DNA of 64,000 nt from Albibacillus kandeliae (lineage in GTDB: Bacteria > Pseudomonadota > Alphaproteobacteria > Rhodobacterales > Rhodobacteraceae). Each line of letters opens with the position of its first letter. Within the stretch, counting starts at the first letter, position 1. Position numbers and translations under genes: made by a program. The notes below the pieces were generated by a model, which made no database searches, was not told the DNA's origin, and saw only the letters and a list, made by a program, of their open reading frames with translations. Positions 53,699 to 60,732 of the stretch are shown here, in pieces. The stretch is taken from contig NZ_QEHM01000001.1 in assembly GCF_003116585.1 (NCBI RefSeq), positions 682,001 to 746,000 of the forward strand, read 5' to 3'.

Positions 53699-55567
53699 TC
53701 AGTTCGCCTGCCGCAGCTCGGTCGGCAGCCATCTGTCGATCGCGGCGGCGGCGTCGCGCGAGAGGCCCAGAGCCTCGCGGGTGGCGGCATCGGTGAACAG
53801 CTTCTCGAGCCCCTTCACCTTGTCGCCCTTCTTCAGTGCGCTGAAATCGCGGAGCTGGTCGCTGTCCGCCTCGATGTCGAGTAGCTCCGCCCAGATGCGG
53901 TCGAGCGCATCCGTCTTCAGGCGGCTGAAATAGGTGGGCCCATCGGGGGTCCAGACCTTCCGGACGCTGGCGCCGGTCGCTTCTACAAGCAACTGATAGA
54001 GGTCCAGCCGGTGGTCTCCCTGCGGGCCGCTGAGAGCGCGAACCAGGTGCCGGGTGAGGACAGCATTGCGGTGCTTCTTGCCAGCGTCCTGGAATGCCTT
54101 GAAGCTCTCTGCCTGACTGCCTTCCTTGCGGTAGTCGAAATCTGTCTTGTTGCTGCCGTTGCTCAACCGGCTGTCGATCTGCCAACCGTCCTCAACTGAA
54201 GACGCAATGGTCTGGTCGGTGAGCGTGATCTGAAACGGGCTGGCGTAGGTCGGCGCCGCCCGTTGAAGCTGCCAGGCGAAGAGGTCGAGGACCAACTCGG
54301 ACTTGTCGACCATAGCGGTCTGCAGTGCGAGCAGTTTGACTGCCTGCAGGTCCAGACGTCCGGCTTCGGTCAGGTCGGGCTTGGCCGGCGCGCTGCTGAC
54401 CCGACCGCCGGTGTCATCCTCCGGGGTCTCTGGGCGCTTTGCGTCACGGTATGCTCCCTCGATGACCAGCTTGCCGGCGCGGTCGACAATTACGAAGATG
54501 CCGCCTTTCTCGCGGTCTTCGTCGGTATAGTCACCAGCAGCTCGAGCGCGCAGGGCGGACAGTTCATCGCGCTCGGTATCCGAGATGTCGAAGTGGGCTT
54601 CCTTGTCCTCGAGCTCCTCGAGGCGGGTTTCGTCTCCGTCTGGCAGGTCATTTTTGGTCGGGTAGATCTGCTGAAGGCCTGCGACATCGTTCCCGCTCAA
54701 CCACGTCTCGCGAGCTGTCTTGACCCATGCCCAGCCCTGAGACTTCCGGAGCTTTGACGCCTCGGTCAGCATCTTCTCATTGAAGATGCGGTCGACCAGG
54801 GCGCTGTCGTGAAGGTAGGAACATTCCTCGAAGAGGTCGGCCGAGAGCGTGCCGCCTTCCGCCTGGTAGTGGGTCAGCCCGATGTAGCGCACCTTGCGAT
54901 CGTCGCTGCGGATCGTGTCCGGCGTCAGGGCTTGCCGGACACGGCCGGAGTTCCAATTCCCAGCGCGGGCCGTGGTGAGGACGCACAGCTGCGCCTCTGG
55001 ATCGGCGGCGATGGTCAGCGCCCGCGCGACGTCAAGGCTGATCTGGTTCGCGCGCAGCGCGGCGAGGGCCTCCGGGATGAGGTCGGCAAGCTTCAGGCGC
55101 TTGCGCACATGGGCCTCTGTCTGCGCGAAGGCACGGGAAATCATATCGGGGGTGTTGCCCTGCTGGGCCATGGCGGCATAGGCCGCGATCTCGTCGGCCG
55201 GGTGCAGGGGCTTCTGGGTTGCGGCCTCGGCGCCAGCCCATGCCCGGGCCACCATCGGATCGGAGGTCACTTTGACCGGGATGAACGCAAAGTCGGGTTC
55301 CTTGCTGTCGAGCGTGCCGCTGCCGTTCTTCGCCAGGTGCTGCAGACCACGCAGGCGGCGGCCGCCGGCAACGATGCCGATCTCGCCCGGGCGCTCCGGG
55401 TCCTCGTAGCCGGCGAGGTTCTGGATCAGACCGTTGATCGCGATCGAGGCGGCCATCGCCTTGGTGTCTTCGGGATCGCCGTTCTGGCGCGGGTTGATCG
55501 GGTGCAGGTAGAGCTTGCTGAGCGGGTGCACCGTATCGTCGGCCGCGAGTTCGATGTGCTGGTTCAT
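53699..55567 (-). CDS. Large ParB/RepB/Spo0J-family protein, no ParA partner
   Basis: A 622-residue protein. The N-terminal ParB-like domain is visible (NPRQNGDPEDTKAMAASI, then IVAGGRRLRGLQHLA), followed by a KorB/ParB-type helix-turn-helix (TEAHVRKRLKLADLIPEALA). The remaining 400 residues are a helical extension known from plasmid and phage proteins of this type. Start at 55567; a longer in-frame start lacks sense. No parA-like gene lies nearby, so classical partitioning is doubtful, and it may instead act on DNA or on gene control. Confidence 0.85.
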   Translation of the reverse strand: MNQHIELAADDTVHPLSKLYLHPINPRQNGDPEDTKAMAASIAINGLIQNLAGYEDPERPGEIGIVAGGRRLRGLQHLAKNGSGTLDSKEPDFAFIPVKVTSDPMVARAWAGAEAATQKPLHPADEIAAYAAMAQQGNTPDMISRAFAQTEAHVRKRLKLADLIPEALAALRANQISLDVARALTIAADPEAQLCVLTTARAGNWNSGRVRQALTPDTIRSDDRKVRYIGLTHYQAEGGTLSADLFEECSYLHDSALVDRIFNEKMLTEASKLRKSQGWAWVKTARETWLSGNDVAGLQQIYPTKNDLPDGDETRLEELEDKEAHFDISDTERDELSALRARAAGDYTDEDREKGGIFVIVDRAGKLVIEGAYRDAKRPETPEDDTGGRVSSAPAKPDLTEAGRLDLQAVKLLALQTAMVDKSELVLDLFAWQLQRAAPTYASPFQITLTDQTIASSVEDGWQIDSRLSNGSNKTDFDYRKEGSQAESFKAFQDAGKKHRNAVLTRHLVRALSGPQGDHRLDLYQLLVEATGASVRKVWTPDGPTYFSRLKTDALDRIWAELLDIEADSDQLRDFSALKKGDKVKGLEKLFTDAATREALGLSRDAAAAIDRWLPTELRQAN

Positions 55568-55759
55568 GGTGGTGTCCTGGATTGATGCCCCCGCCGCCCC
55601 AGCCCGGGAGAATGAGCAACGTGCCCAGCGGCGGGGGAGTGCAGCACCATGCTGCACGTTCCTATGTTTCGTTGACCTGGTCCCGGCCCGCTCCGCTGAT
55701 GGAGTAGTTTCCGTGAGTGGCAGCGTCGGAGCGGGCCCGGTCGGATTGGGTGCGGTTGG

Positions 55760-55957
55760 TCAGCCCAGCACCCACAGCGCGACTGGCAAGCAGATCACGG
55801 TCGCGCGTGTCAGGTAGAGGCAGGCCATCGGCATTGCCGGGATGGCCAGCCCGTGAAGGTAGCAGATCGTGTGGCGCAGCAGCTCAACCATCAGCGCCAG
55901 CAAGGTCGCGACGCTGAGGGCGATCACCAGCCAGCCCATTGTCGCGAGCGAGATCAC
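55760..55957 (-). CDS. Small two-helix membrane protein
   Basis: A 65-residue protein with two hydrophobic helices (WLVIALSVATLLALMVELL and the C-terminal CLYLTRATVICLPVALWVL). The start is GTG at 55957, which overlaps the stop of the upstream gene as GTGA, so translation is coupled. It could be an exclusion-type or lysis-related membrane peptide, but that is a guess. Confidence 0.6.
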   Translation of the reverse strand: MISLATMGWLVIALSVATLLALMVELLRHTICYLHGLAIPAMPMACLYLTRATVICLPVALWVLG

Positions 55958-56157
55958 GCTGCGGCCTCCAGTCGGACTGCGATCAGCTTGCCGGTGTGGC
56001 GGTGATAGTCGTCGAGATGCTCGGCGCCGGCTTCATCGTCGCCCCGCAGGAAAGCACGGCGCGCGGCGCAGAGCTTCAGGCTGGCGGTAAGCTCACCTTG
56101 CGCGAGGTGGTGCTTTGCGACCTGGCGCAGGGTGATGGTGATCGGGGGGGAAGTCAC
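55954..56157 (-). CDS. Small phage protein, unknown function
   Basis: A 67-residue helical protein (TITLRQVAKHHLAQGELTAS) starting with GTG at 56157. It is coupled by GTGA overlaps both to the gene before it and to the gene after it. Positively charged and His-rich near the centre. No family is recognised. Confidence 0.6.
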   Translation of the reverse strand: MTSPPITITLRQVAKHHLAQGELTASLKLCAARRAFLRGDDEAGAEHLDDYHRHTGKLIAVRLEAAA

Positions 56158-56327
56158 TTCGCAGCCCCTTTGCAGATCAAGGGCGAAGGGCCTTTGCGGC
56201 CGAGCTGGGCCGCGCGAGCCTCAATGCGGGCGCTCCGAGCGGCTATCGCCTCGGGTCGCATCCACTGCGGGGTTTCGCGCCGGTTGGCGGTCGCCGTGGG
56301 GCGGATCGGGAAAGGGATGACGGTCAT
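56154..56327 (-). CDS. First small gene of the leftward operon
   Basis: A 57-residue basic protein (MTVIPFPIRPTATANRRET at the start) behind ggaggc. It is the first gene after operators O1 and O2 and thus leads the leftward transcript. Its stop overlaps the next GTG start. The function is unknown. Confidence 0.65.
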   Translation of the reverse strand: MTVIPFPIRPTATANRRETPQWMRPEAIAARSARIEARAAQLGRKGPSPLICKGAAK

Positions 56328-56364
56328 GTGTGCCTCCATCGGGTGAGCGATGGGGTTCACAGGT

Positions 56365-56383
56365 AGTACATCAAAAATGTACT
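56365..56383. promoter_or_regulatory. Operator O1 of the leftward promoter
   Basis: A perfect 7-5-7 inverted repeat, AGTACAT-caaaa-ATGTACT. A TTGACA sequence on the minus strand (bases 56383-56388) lies directly beside it, so the operator fills the spacer of the predicted leftward promoter. Confidence 0.8.
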
Positions 56384-56395
56384 GTCAAACGGTTT

Positions 56396-56414
56396 AGTAA
56401 ATAATTGATGTACT
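56396..56414. promoter_or_regulatory. Operator O2 of the leftward promoter
   Basis: AGTAAAT-aattg-ATGTACT: the same 7-5-7 pattern with one mismatch to a perfect inverted repeat. Its centre is 31 bp from O1, about three helical turns. Confidence 0.7.
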
Positions 56415-56626
56415 TTTGCTGCGCCAAGTGTGAGCTTCGGCGCTGAATCGCGGTGTCCTGGGGTGGTGGTTGGCGATTCATCCTTGGTGCAAAGCGTGTT
56501 TGACCCGCGCCAGTTGGCGCTGGTCTAATTGTAAGGTTGTTAAGTACTTGCGGGATTTAGGGAGAGGTTAAGTGCGTGGGTTGGTTTTTATGGTCGCTTC
56601 GATTTTGCGGAAATGCGGAGTAAATC
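56415..56626. other. Non-coding stretch behind the repressor gene
   Basis: About 210 bases with no clear frame; locally AT-rich. It separates the leftward operators from the repressor stop. Apart from an isolated aagtactt no operator-like site is seen. Confidence 0.4.
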
Positions 56627-56959
56627 TCAACTGGGTCTTTGATCCGCTGGGAACTCGCCGTCAGCAAAAGCTTCAAAAAGAGAAGCTTGAACGTCAGAAG
56701 GAAGCTGAGCGTAGTCACCGTGCATCATGAAGTTGAAGTCGATGCGATGTTCACGATGTAAGTACAATAGAAGGTTGTGCCCCGGGTAGGAGCGTCCTTT
56801 CTCAACATTGCTAATCGCTGCTTTCGAGATGCCGATTTTTTCACCGAGCTGCTCTTGGCTGAGGTGAATAGCCTTTCTGGCCGCTGTGAGGCGGGCACCG
56901 CAAGCGTGTTTGCTCGCGTCACCGGTCATTGCGATCGATCTCTTGCTGGTCGCGTCCAT
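56627..56959 (-). CDS. Phage repressor-like XRE-family protein
   Basis: A 110-residue protein with a lambda-repressor-type helix-turn-helix at residues 20-70 (ARLTAARKAIHLSQEQLGEK, then SKAAISNVEKGRSYPGHNLL). There is no peptidase domain, so it is a short cI-like regulator without RecA-type self-cleavage. Start at ATG 56959 is chosen because two operators lie upstream at 56978-57037; other in-frame ATGs exist at 57025 and 56929. It is divergent from the Cro-like gene. Confidence 0.8.
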   Translation of the reverse strand: MDATSKRSIAMTGDASKHACGARLTAARKAIHLSQEQLGEKIGISKAAISNVEKGRSYPGHNLLLYLHREHRIDFNFMMHGDYAQLPSDVQASLFEAFADGEFPADQRPS

Positions 56960-56977
56960 GGGGTATGATTGCCCGAC

Positions 56978-56996
56978 AGTACACGAATTGTGAACG
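56978..56996. promoter_or_regulatory. Operator O3 between repressor and cro
   Basis: AGTACAC-gaatt-GTGAACG: 7-5-7 layout, left arm fully conserved apart from the last base, right arm with 5 of 7 matches. It lies 18 bases before the repressor start. Confidence 0.55.
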
Positions 56997-57018
56997 TACA
57001 TCGTTACTCTGCCTTGCA

Positions 57019-57037
57019 AGTACATTTATTGTGTACT
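57019..57037. promoter_or_regulatory. Operator O4 between repressor and cro
   Basis: AGTACAT-ttatt-GTGTACT: 7-5-7 layout, arms matching at 6 of 7 positions. Its centre is 41 bp from O3. It would overlap the rightward promoter of the cro-like gene, whose start is at 57051. Confidence 0.75.
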
Positions 57038-57050
57038 ACAGGTGGGCAGC

Positions 57051-57284
57051 ATGGAACATATCGACCAGTCTAATCCGGTAAAAGCCATCTGTGACGGTGT
57101 GGGGCGGAAAGAGCTCGCCGATCGTCTGGGGGTTGGAAAAGCCTCGATTACCAATGCTCTCCGCGAGGGGGCCTTCCCAGCGAGCTGGTACATGGAAGTC
57201 AAGGCGCTCTGTGATGCGTCTGGCTTGGACTGTCCGCTCGAGGCTTTCAATTTTCGATCCTCTGCAAACGAGGACGCCGCATGA
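57051..57284 (+). CDS. Cro-like DNA-binding protein
   Basis: A 77-residue protein with a helix-turn-helix (RKELADRLGVGKASITNALR), starting MEHIDQSN behind aggtgg. Its position across from the repressor and directly downstream of O4 makes it the Cro counterpart. It opens the rightward early operon. Confidence 0.8.
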   Translation: MEHIDQSNPVKAICDGVGRKELADRLGVGKASITNALREGAFPASWYMEVKALCDASGLDCPLEAFNFRSSANEDAA

Positions 57285-57384
57285 TGCGGCGCCCTCTGGC
57301 TGAAATATCACTCTTTGAAAACATGCTCGCAGCATGCGGCCCAGCGTCGCTTTGCTCAAGCGAAATGCGCGTGAGGAGCTTCAC

Positions 57385-57843
57385 ATGAGGGCAACGAAGG
57401 CGGGAACAATTCAGGACGCGGTGGCGAAGTGCTATCGGGCGGGCGGCGGGGTTGAGGCAGTCGCAGAGCTGCTCGACCTCGCCAACTCGACGGTGTCCTA
57501 CGGGACTGAGGTCAATGAAAACCGACCCGGCGGGATTGGCGTCAACTACCTGGTGCGGCTCGCGAAGATGGACCCGCTTTGCGCGGTCCCGCTCGCAGAG
57601 TTGTTCTGCGACTTGGCCGGCGGCGTCTTCCAGCCCGTGCAGCCCGGCGCTGACGTTGTCAGCCTGGCTAAGCGCTGCAGCTTGGTCGCAAAGGAATGCG
57701 GAGAAGCGCAGGCTGCGGCGATCCACGCGTCCGATACGCTGAGTGTGCGCGATATCGAGGCTGCTGAGCGCGAGATCGACGAGGCCATCACTTCGTTGGT
57801 GCAGGCCCGGGCGCATCTCCGTTGCGAGAAGGGGGCAGCCTGA
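57385..57843 (+). CDS. CII-like phage regulatory protein
   Basis: A 152-residue protein with an N-terminal helix-turn-helix-like segment (VAELLDLANSTVSYGTEVNE) followed by helical residues. The layout resembles the Phage_CP76/CII family of regulators. Ribosome-binding site gaggag precedes ATG 57385. Second gene of the rightward operon. The family match is by pattern only. Confidence 0.5.
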   Translation: MRATKAGTIQDAVAKCYRAGGGVEAVAELLDLANSTVSYGTEVNENRPGGIGVNYLVRLAKMDPLCAVPLAELFCDLAGGVFQPVQPGADVVSLAKRCSLVAKECGEAQAAAIHASDTLSVRDIEAAEREIDEAITSLVQARAHLRCEKGAA

Positions 57844-57876
57844 TGCGAGCGGTGAAGGCTGGCCTCGGTAGGCACC

Positions 57877-58152
57877 TCAGCTTTGGGTCGACTGGCTGCG
57901 TGGATCGTCCGGAAAGGGTGTGCCTGTATCGAGCTGCATCGCTTTCAGGTTCGACAGCAGAAACATCGCATCCAGAAAACCCATCCGCAGTTGGTGGGCT
58001 TCTTGGTTCTGGCTCATGTACTGCAGCTCGACATGGGAAGGATTGCCTTCATGGTCATATAGCAGTCGGGAGCCAAGTATATGACCCACGTCCCCACTGT
58101 TCGGTAGGCCCTGATCGGAAACGATATACTTTCCGTAGGTTCTGGTCCGCAT
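57877..58152 (-). CDS. Hypothetical protein of an opposite-strand island
   Basis: A 91-residue protein (starts MRTRTYGKYIVSDQGLPNSG) with a good ribosome-binding site, gatggaga, on the minus strand. It is in the middle of the rightward early operon but faces left. The composition is protein-like, with no Arg/Ala shadow pattern. No domain is known. Confidence 0.65.
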   Translation of the reverse strand: MRTRTYGKYIVSDQGLPNSGDVGHILGSRLLYDHEGNPSHVELQYMSQNQEAHQLRMGFLDAMFLLSNLKAMQLDTGTPFPDDPRSQSTQS

Positions 58153-58274
58153 GCAGATTCTCCATCGGTTGGTTGCGCTCGGATGGTGAATTCCGCCGGG
58201 GGCACTGTCTAGTCCCCGGCGGGGTAGATCGCCATGCCATACGCCTCAAGCTGTCTTGGGCAGGGCGGGCAGTG

Positions 58275-58403
58275 GTGAACTCCGAGGCGGCGCTTCGGGC
58301 CGGTGATCTTGAGCTTACGGCTCGCGAAGCGCAGAACGCCAAAATCTGGCTGAGGGAGGCGCTTGGTCCGATCGGGCTTTCTGAGCCGGAGGGCAAGGCA
58401 TGA
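58275..58403 (+). CDS. Very small rightward protein
   Basis: A 42-residue helical, acidic peptide with start GTG at 58275 (SEAALRAGDLELTAREAQNA). It is in line with the rightward operon. Weak evidence, since no clear ribosome-binding site precedes it. Confidence 0.35.
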   Translation: MNSEAALRAGDLELTAREAQNAKIWLREALGPIGLSEPEGKA

Positions 58404-58478
58404 ATGCGTGCCCTGGTTCCCGCCATTTCCCTGCAGCGGCGATCGGGCCGCGAGACGTTCAACTACTGGAGGCCTTCA

Positions 58479-58574
58479 ATGTTCGATCCAGAGTTCTGGA
58501 TGGTCGCGCGGTCGGTTTCGTCGGCTGTGCTGAGCATCGCGTTGCTCGCCTTAATCATAAGTCGTCACTGGTAG
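58479..58574 (+). CDS. 31-residue membrane peptide
   Basis: A tiny frame with ggagg upstream of ATG 58479. It encodes one hydrophobic helix (SSAVLSIALLALIIS) ending in Arg-His-Trp. Together with the next tiny frame it forms a tandem of single-helix peptides. Possibly an exclusion-type or small regulatory membrane peptide. Confidence 0.45.
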   Translation: MFDPEFWMVARSVSSAVLSIALLALIISRHW

Positions 58575-58586
58575 GGAGCACTCAAA

Positions 58587-58685
58587 ATGGACCTGCAATT
58601 GACTTTGGATGTCATCGCGGTGGGCACTCAGTCATTCAGTCTGCTGGTCGTGGTGTACTTGCTGGTGCGCAACGAATTCTGGTGA
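58587..58685 (+). CDS. 32-residue membrane peptide
   Basis: A tiny frame with gggagc upstream of ATG 58587. It encodes a single helix (SFSLLVVVYLLVRNEFW). The 3' end overlaps the convergent gene ending at 58628 by 58 bases. Confidence 0.45.
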   Translation: MDLQLTLDVIAVGTQSFSLLVVVYLLVRNEFW

Positions 58686-59161
58686 TCGCACCAGCGCCAG
58701 TGCAAGGCGATGGTGATCGGTTTCGGCGACAATTCATACCCCAGAATTGTGGTGTAGGCAGTATCGCCCCAAGTGAAAGTGGATTTCGGGGTGCCCGAAG
58801 GTGCTGCAGTCAGTCCGATTTTCACGCTTCTGGCGGTGCGGTCGATTGGCAGCGCCTCTGGAACCTTTTTTCCGCCGTGGTTGTCCGGGATCAAAGTGTC
58901 TCTTTCCAGGATGATCGATCCACGTTTTGGAGATTTCAGCGCGACACCCTCAAGCCTTACTTCGGTGGTTTGTGTGTTCCGGACGGTAATCGTTACTCGC
59001 TCCCAGCCAGTGTGCCCGGCCAACCTTGTTCGGGAGATCTCGAAATGGGGAGGGGCTCTCTTGGTGTTGCGCCAAAGAATTATGGTTTGCCACGTCAGGA
59101 GCCCGGCGCTGACTATACCGGTCCCTGCCGCGATGAAGGTCGCAATCGCCTGACTATCCAC
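58628..59161 (-). CDS. Membrane-anchored hypothetical protein of the opposite-strand island
   Basis: A 177-residue protein with one N-terminal membrane helix (IATFIAAGTGIVSAGLLTW) and a soluble beta-rich rest (WERVTITVRNTQTTEVRLEG). The start codon is GTG at 59161. It faces left in the middle of the rightward early region. The N-terminal anchor plus soluble domain is typical of phage-encoded superinfection-exclusion and lysogenic-conversion proteins, but no sequence family is recognised. Confidence 0.65.
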   Translation of the reverse strand: MDSQAIATFIAAGTGIVSAGLLTWQTIILWRNTKRAPPHFEISRTRLAGHTGWERVTITVRNTQTTEVRLEGVALKSPKRGSIILERDTLIPDNHGGKKVPEALPIDRTARSVKIGLTAAPSGTPKSTFTWGDTAYTTILGYELSPKPITIALHWRWCDHQNSLRTSKYTTTSRLND

Positions 59162-59336
59162 GCGCTTGCATCCCTAGTGTCGCGGGTGGCGCGCCGGCTT
59201 TTGGCGAACCGCTATATCGTTCAGGGTTACACCCGCAATCGGGTGCTTCGTCATTGCCATGGAAAATCTCCTTTCCTGGCATGTGCGGCATGGGAGGGGG
59301 TGAGATATCTCCCGGCCGCTTCGGATCACGGTTCAC
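59154..59336 (-). CDS. Small Cys-containing hypothetical protein
   Basis: A 60-residue protein rich in Pro and Gly, with a CGC motif (APDCGCNPERYSG). It starts with GTG at 59336 or ATG at 59291; neither has a good ribosome-binding site. It overlaps the next gene by 8 bp, suggesting one leftward transcript for the two. Confidence 0.4.
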   Translation of the reverse strand: MNRDPKRPGDISPPPMPHMPGKEIFHGNDEAPDCGCNPERYSGSPKAGAPPATLGMQARG

Positions 59337-59517
59337 AGTGCCGTGGGTTCACTGGCCGGGTCAGCAGGGTGGAATCCACCAAGGCGCTGATCCGGCCTCG
59401 CAAATATAATTTACGCCGCGTTAACGCTGGAACCCCCTATTTTGGGGATAACCTCATAATCTTGTGGGATACCTTGCTGGTAACGCTGGGATTTGTGCCC
59501 TTATTCGGGGTACAAGA

Positions 59518-59859
59518 ATGAATGTGGTGCGGCCATCGCCGCAAACCTACCGCCGATTGGTTGAACGAATCGGGCGCGCTCCGGGGCTTATCTCCAACGC
59601 CCATGCCTCGGGTCTTGTGAAATCGGGGGCGCACAGCGCGCCAAAAGACGCCCCCGACCTCGACCTCCCTGTTGAAACTGGGCGCGGGCATGTCCCGCGC
59701 CCCCTTTTCGACATCGCTTTCGATGATCGGGCTACCCCGAGGGAGCGGGCCTGCTTACGTTGTGTTTTCTCGCTCTTCTGGCTTGCTGGCGTGGTGACAG
59801 GTCTCTGGATCGCCCTCGGCGCGTCATGGATCGCCCGGATCGCGGATTGGGCGATTTGA
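59518..59859 (+). CDS. Hypothetical protein with C-terminal membrane helix
   Basis: A 113-residue protein with a charged N-terminal two thirds and one membrane helix at the end (SLFWLAGVVTGLWIALGASW). The stop overlaps the methyltransferase start (TGATG), so the two are coupled. No domain is recognised. Confidence 0.5.
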   Translation: MNVVRPSPQTYRRLVERIGRAPGLISNAHASGLVKSGAHSAPKDAPDLDLPVETGRGHVPRPLFDIAFDDRATPRERACLRCVFSLFWLAGVVTGLWIALGASWIARIADWAI

Positions 59860-60608
59860 TGGGGGCGAATAGGTCATCGGCCGTCATGCAGCAGCGGAGC
59901 GAAGCTCCGGACAGCGTCGACGACTTTCCGACTCCGCCGTGGGCTACGCGAGCGTTGTGCGAGCAGCTGAAGGCCGAGGGGAGGCCGCTCGATCTTCAAC
60001 ACGTCTGGGAACCGGCCTGTAACCGCGGTTACATGGCGAAGCCACTCGGCGAATACTTCGACCTGGTCCACGCGACAGACGTCGCTGACTATGGCTACTC
60101 GGCGCAGGATGGTGTGGCCGACTTCCTGATCGACTGGGACGCCGATGCGCCCGACGTCGATTGGGTGATCACCAACCCGCCGTTCCGTCTTGCGCAGCAG
60201 TTCATCCTGCAGGCGCTCCGTTACGCCCGCGTCGGCGTCGCCGTCCTCGTAAGAACAGCCTTCGTCGAGGGGGGCGAGCGATACGAGGGGCTATTCCGCG
60301 ATCGCCCCGAGGACATCTTCATGCCGTTTGTGGAGCGCGTCGTGATGTGGCGCGGGGTCCTTCTCGATCCGGATGTTCCGATCTGGAACGAGAAGAGGCG
60401 CAAGATGGCGAAGCCGACTTCGGCCACCAGCTACTGCTGGATGGTCTTCTTCAAGGATCGTCTCGAGTTCCCCAGGCTTCAGCGCATCGCGCCTTGTCGC
60501 AAGAAACTTACCCGGCCCGGCGACTACCCCGCTTTGCCTGAGCGCTTCTGGAAGCCATCTGCACCTGACCTGTTGAATGTCGGCGCATGTCTCGAGGGTG
60601 TTGGTTGA
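59859..60608 (+). CDS. Phage SAM-dependent methyltransferase-like protein, likely N6-adenine
   Basis: A 249-residue protein with the target catalytic motif NPPF (DWVITNPPFRLAQQF, residues near 100-115) and a motif-I-like SAM site (WEPACNRGYMAKPL). Such orphan methyltransferases are common in phages and may protect phage DNA against restriction. No partner endonuclease is seen next to it. Start ATG 59859 overlaps the previous stop. Confidence 0.78.
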   Translation: MGANRSSAVMQQRSEAPDSVDDFPTPPWATRALCEQLKAEGRPLDLQHVWEPACNRGYMAKPLGEYFDLVHATDVADYGYSAQDGVADFLIDWDADAPDVDWVITNPPFRLAQQFILQALRYARVGVAVLVRTAFVEGGERYEGLFRDRPEDIFMPFVERVVMWRGVLLDPDVPIWNEKRRKMAKPTSATSYCWMVFFKDRLEFPRLQRIAPCRKKLTRPGDYPALPERFWKPSAPDLLNVGACLEGVG

Positions 60609-60732
60609 TGGATCGCATCACCGCAGCTGAGGAATGCCAACGGCGGGGGGGCGAAGCAAGTGCACCGCGTCGCCTGCTGTGCCGCGAGCCGTCCAATAGC
60701 ACTCATCACCGACTACATCGGAGGACTGCTGC

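Noticed and set aside
53699-55567. The large ParB-like gene as evidence of an integrated plasmid
   Set aside because: There is no parA, repA/B/C or oriV-type repeat beside it, while integrase, opposed repressor and cro genes and an O-like gene point to a phage.
57822-58403. A single 193-codon plus-strand frame over the opposite-strand island
   Set aside because: Most of it is antisense to the better-supported gene at 57877-58152; only its last 42 codons look coding and are listed separately with low confidence.
58400-59521. A 373-codon plus-strand frame after the island
   Set aside because: It is antisense to the membrane-anchored gene at 58628-59161 and contains two better-supported micro-genes in another phase.
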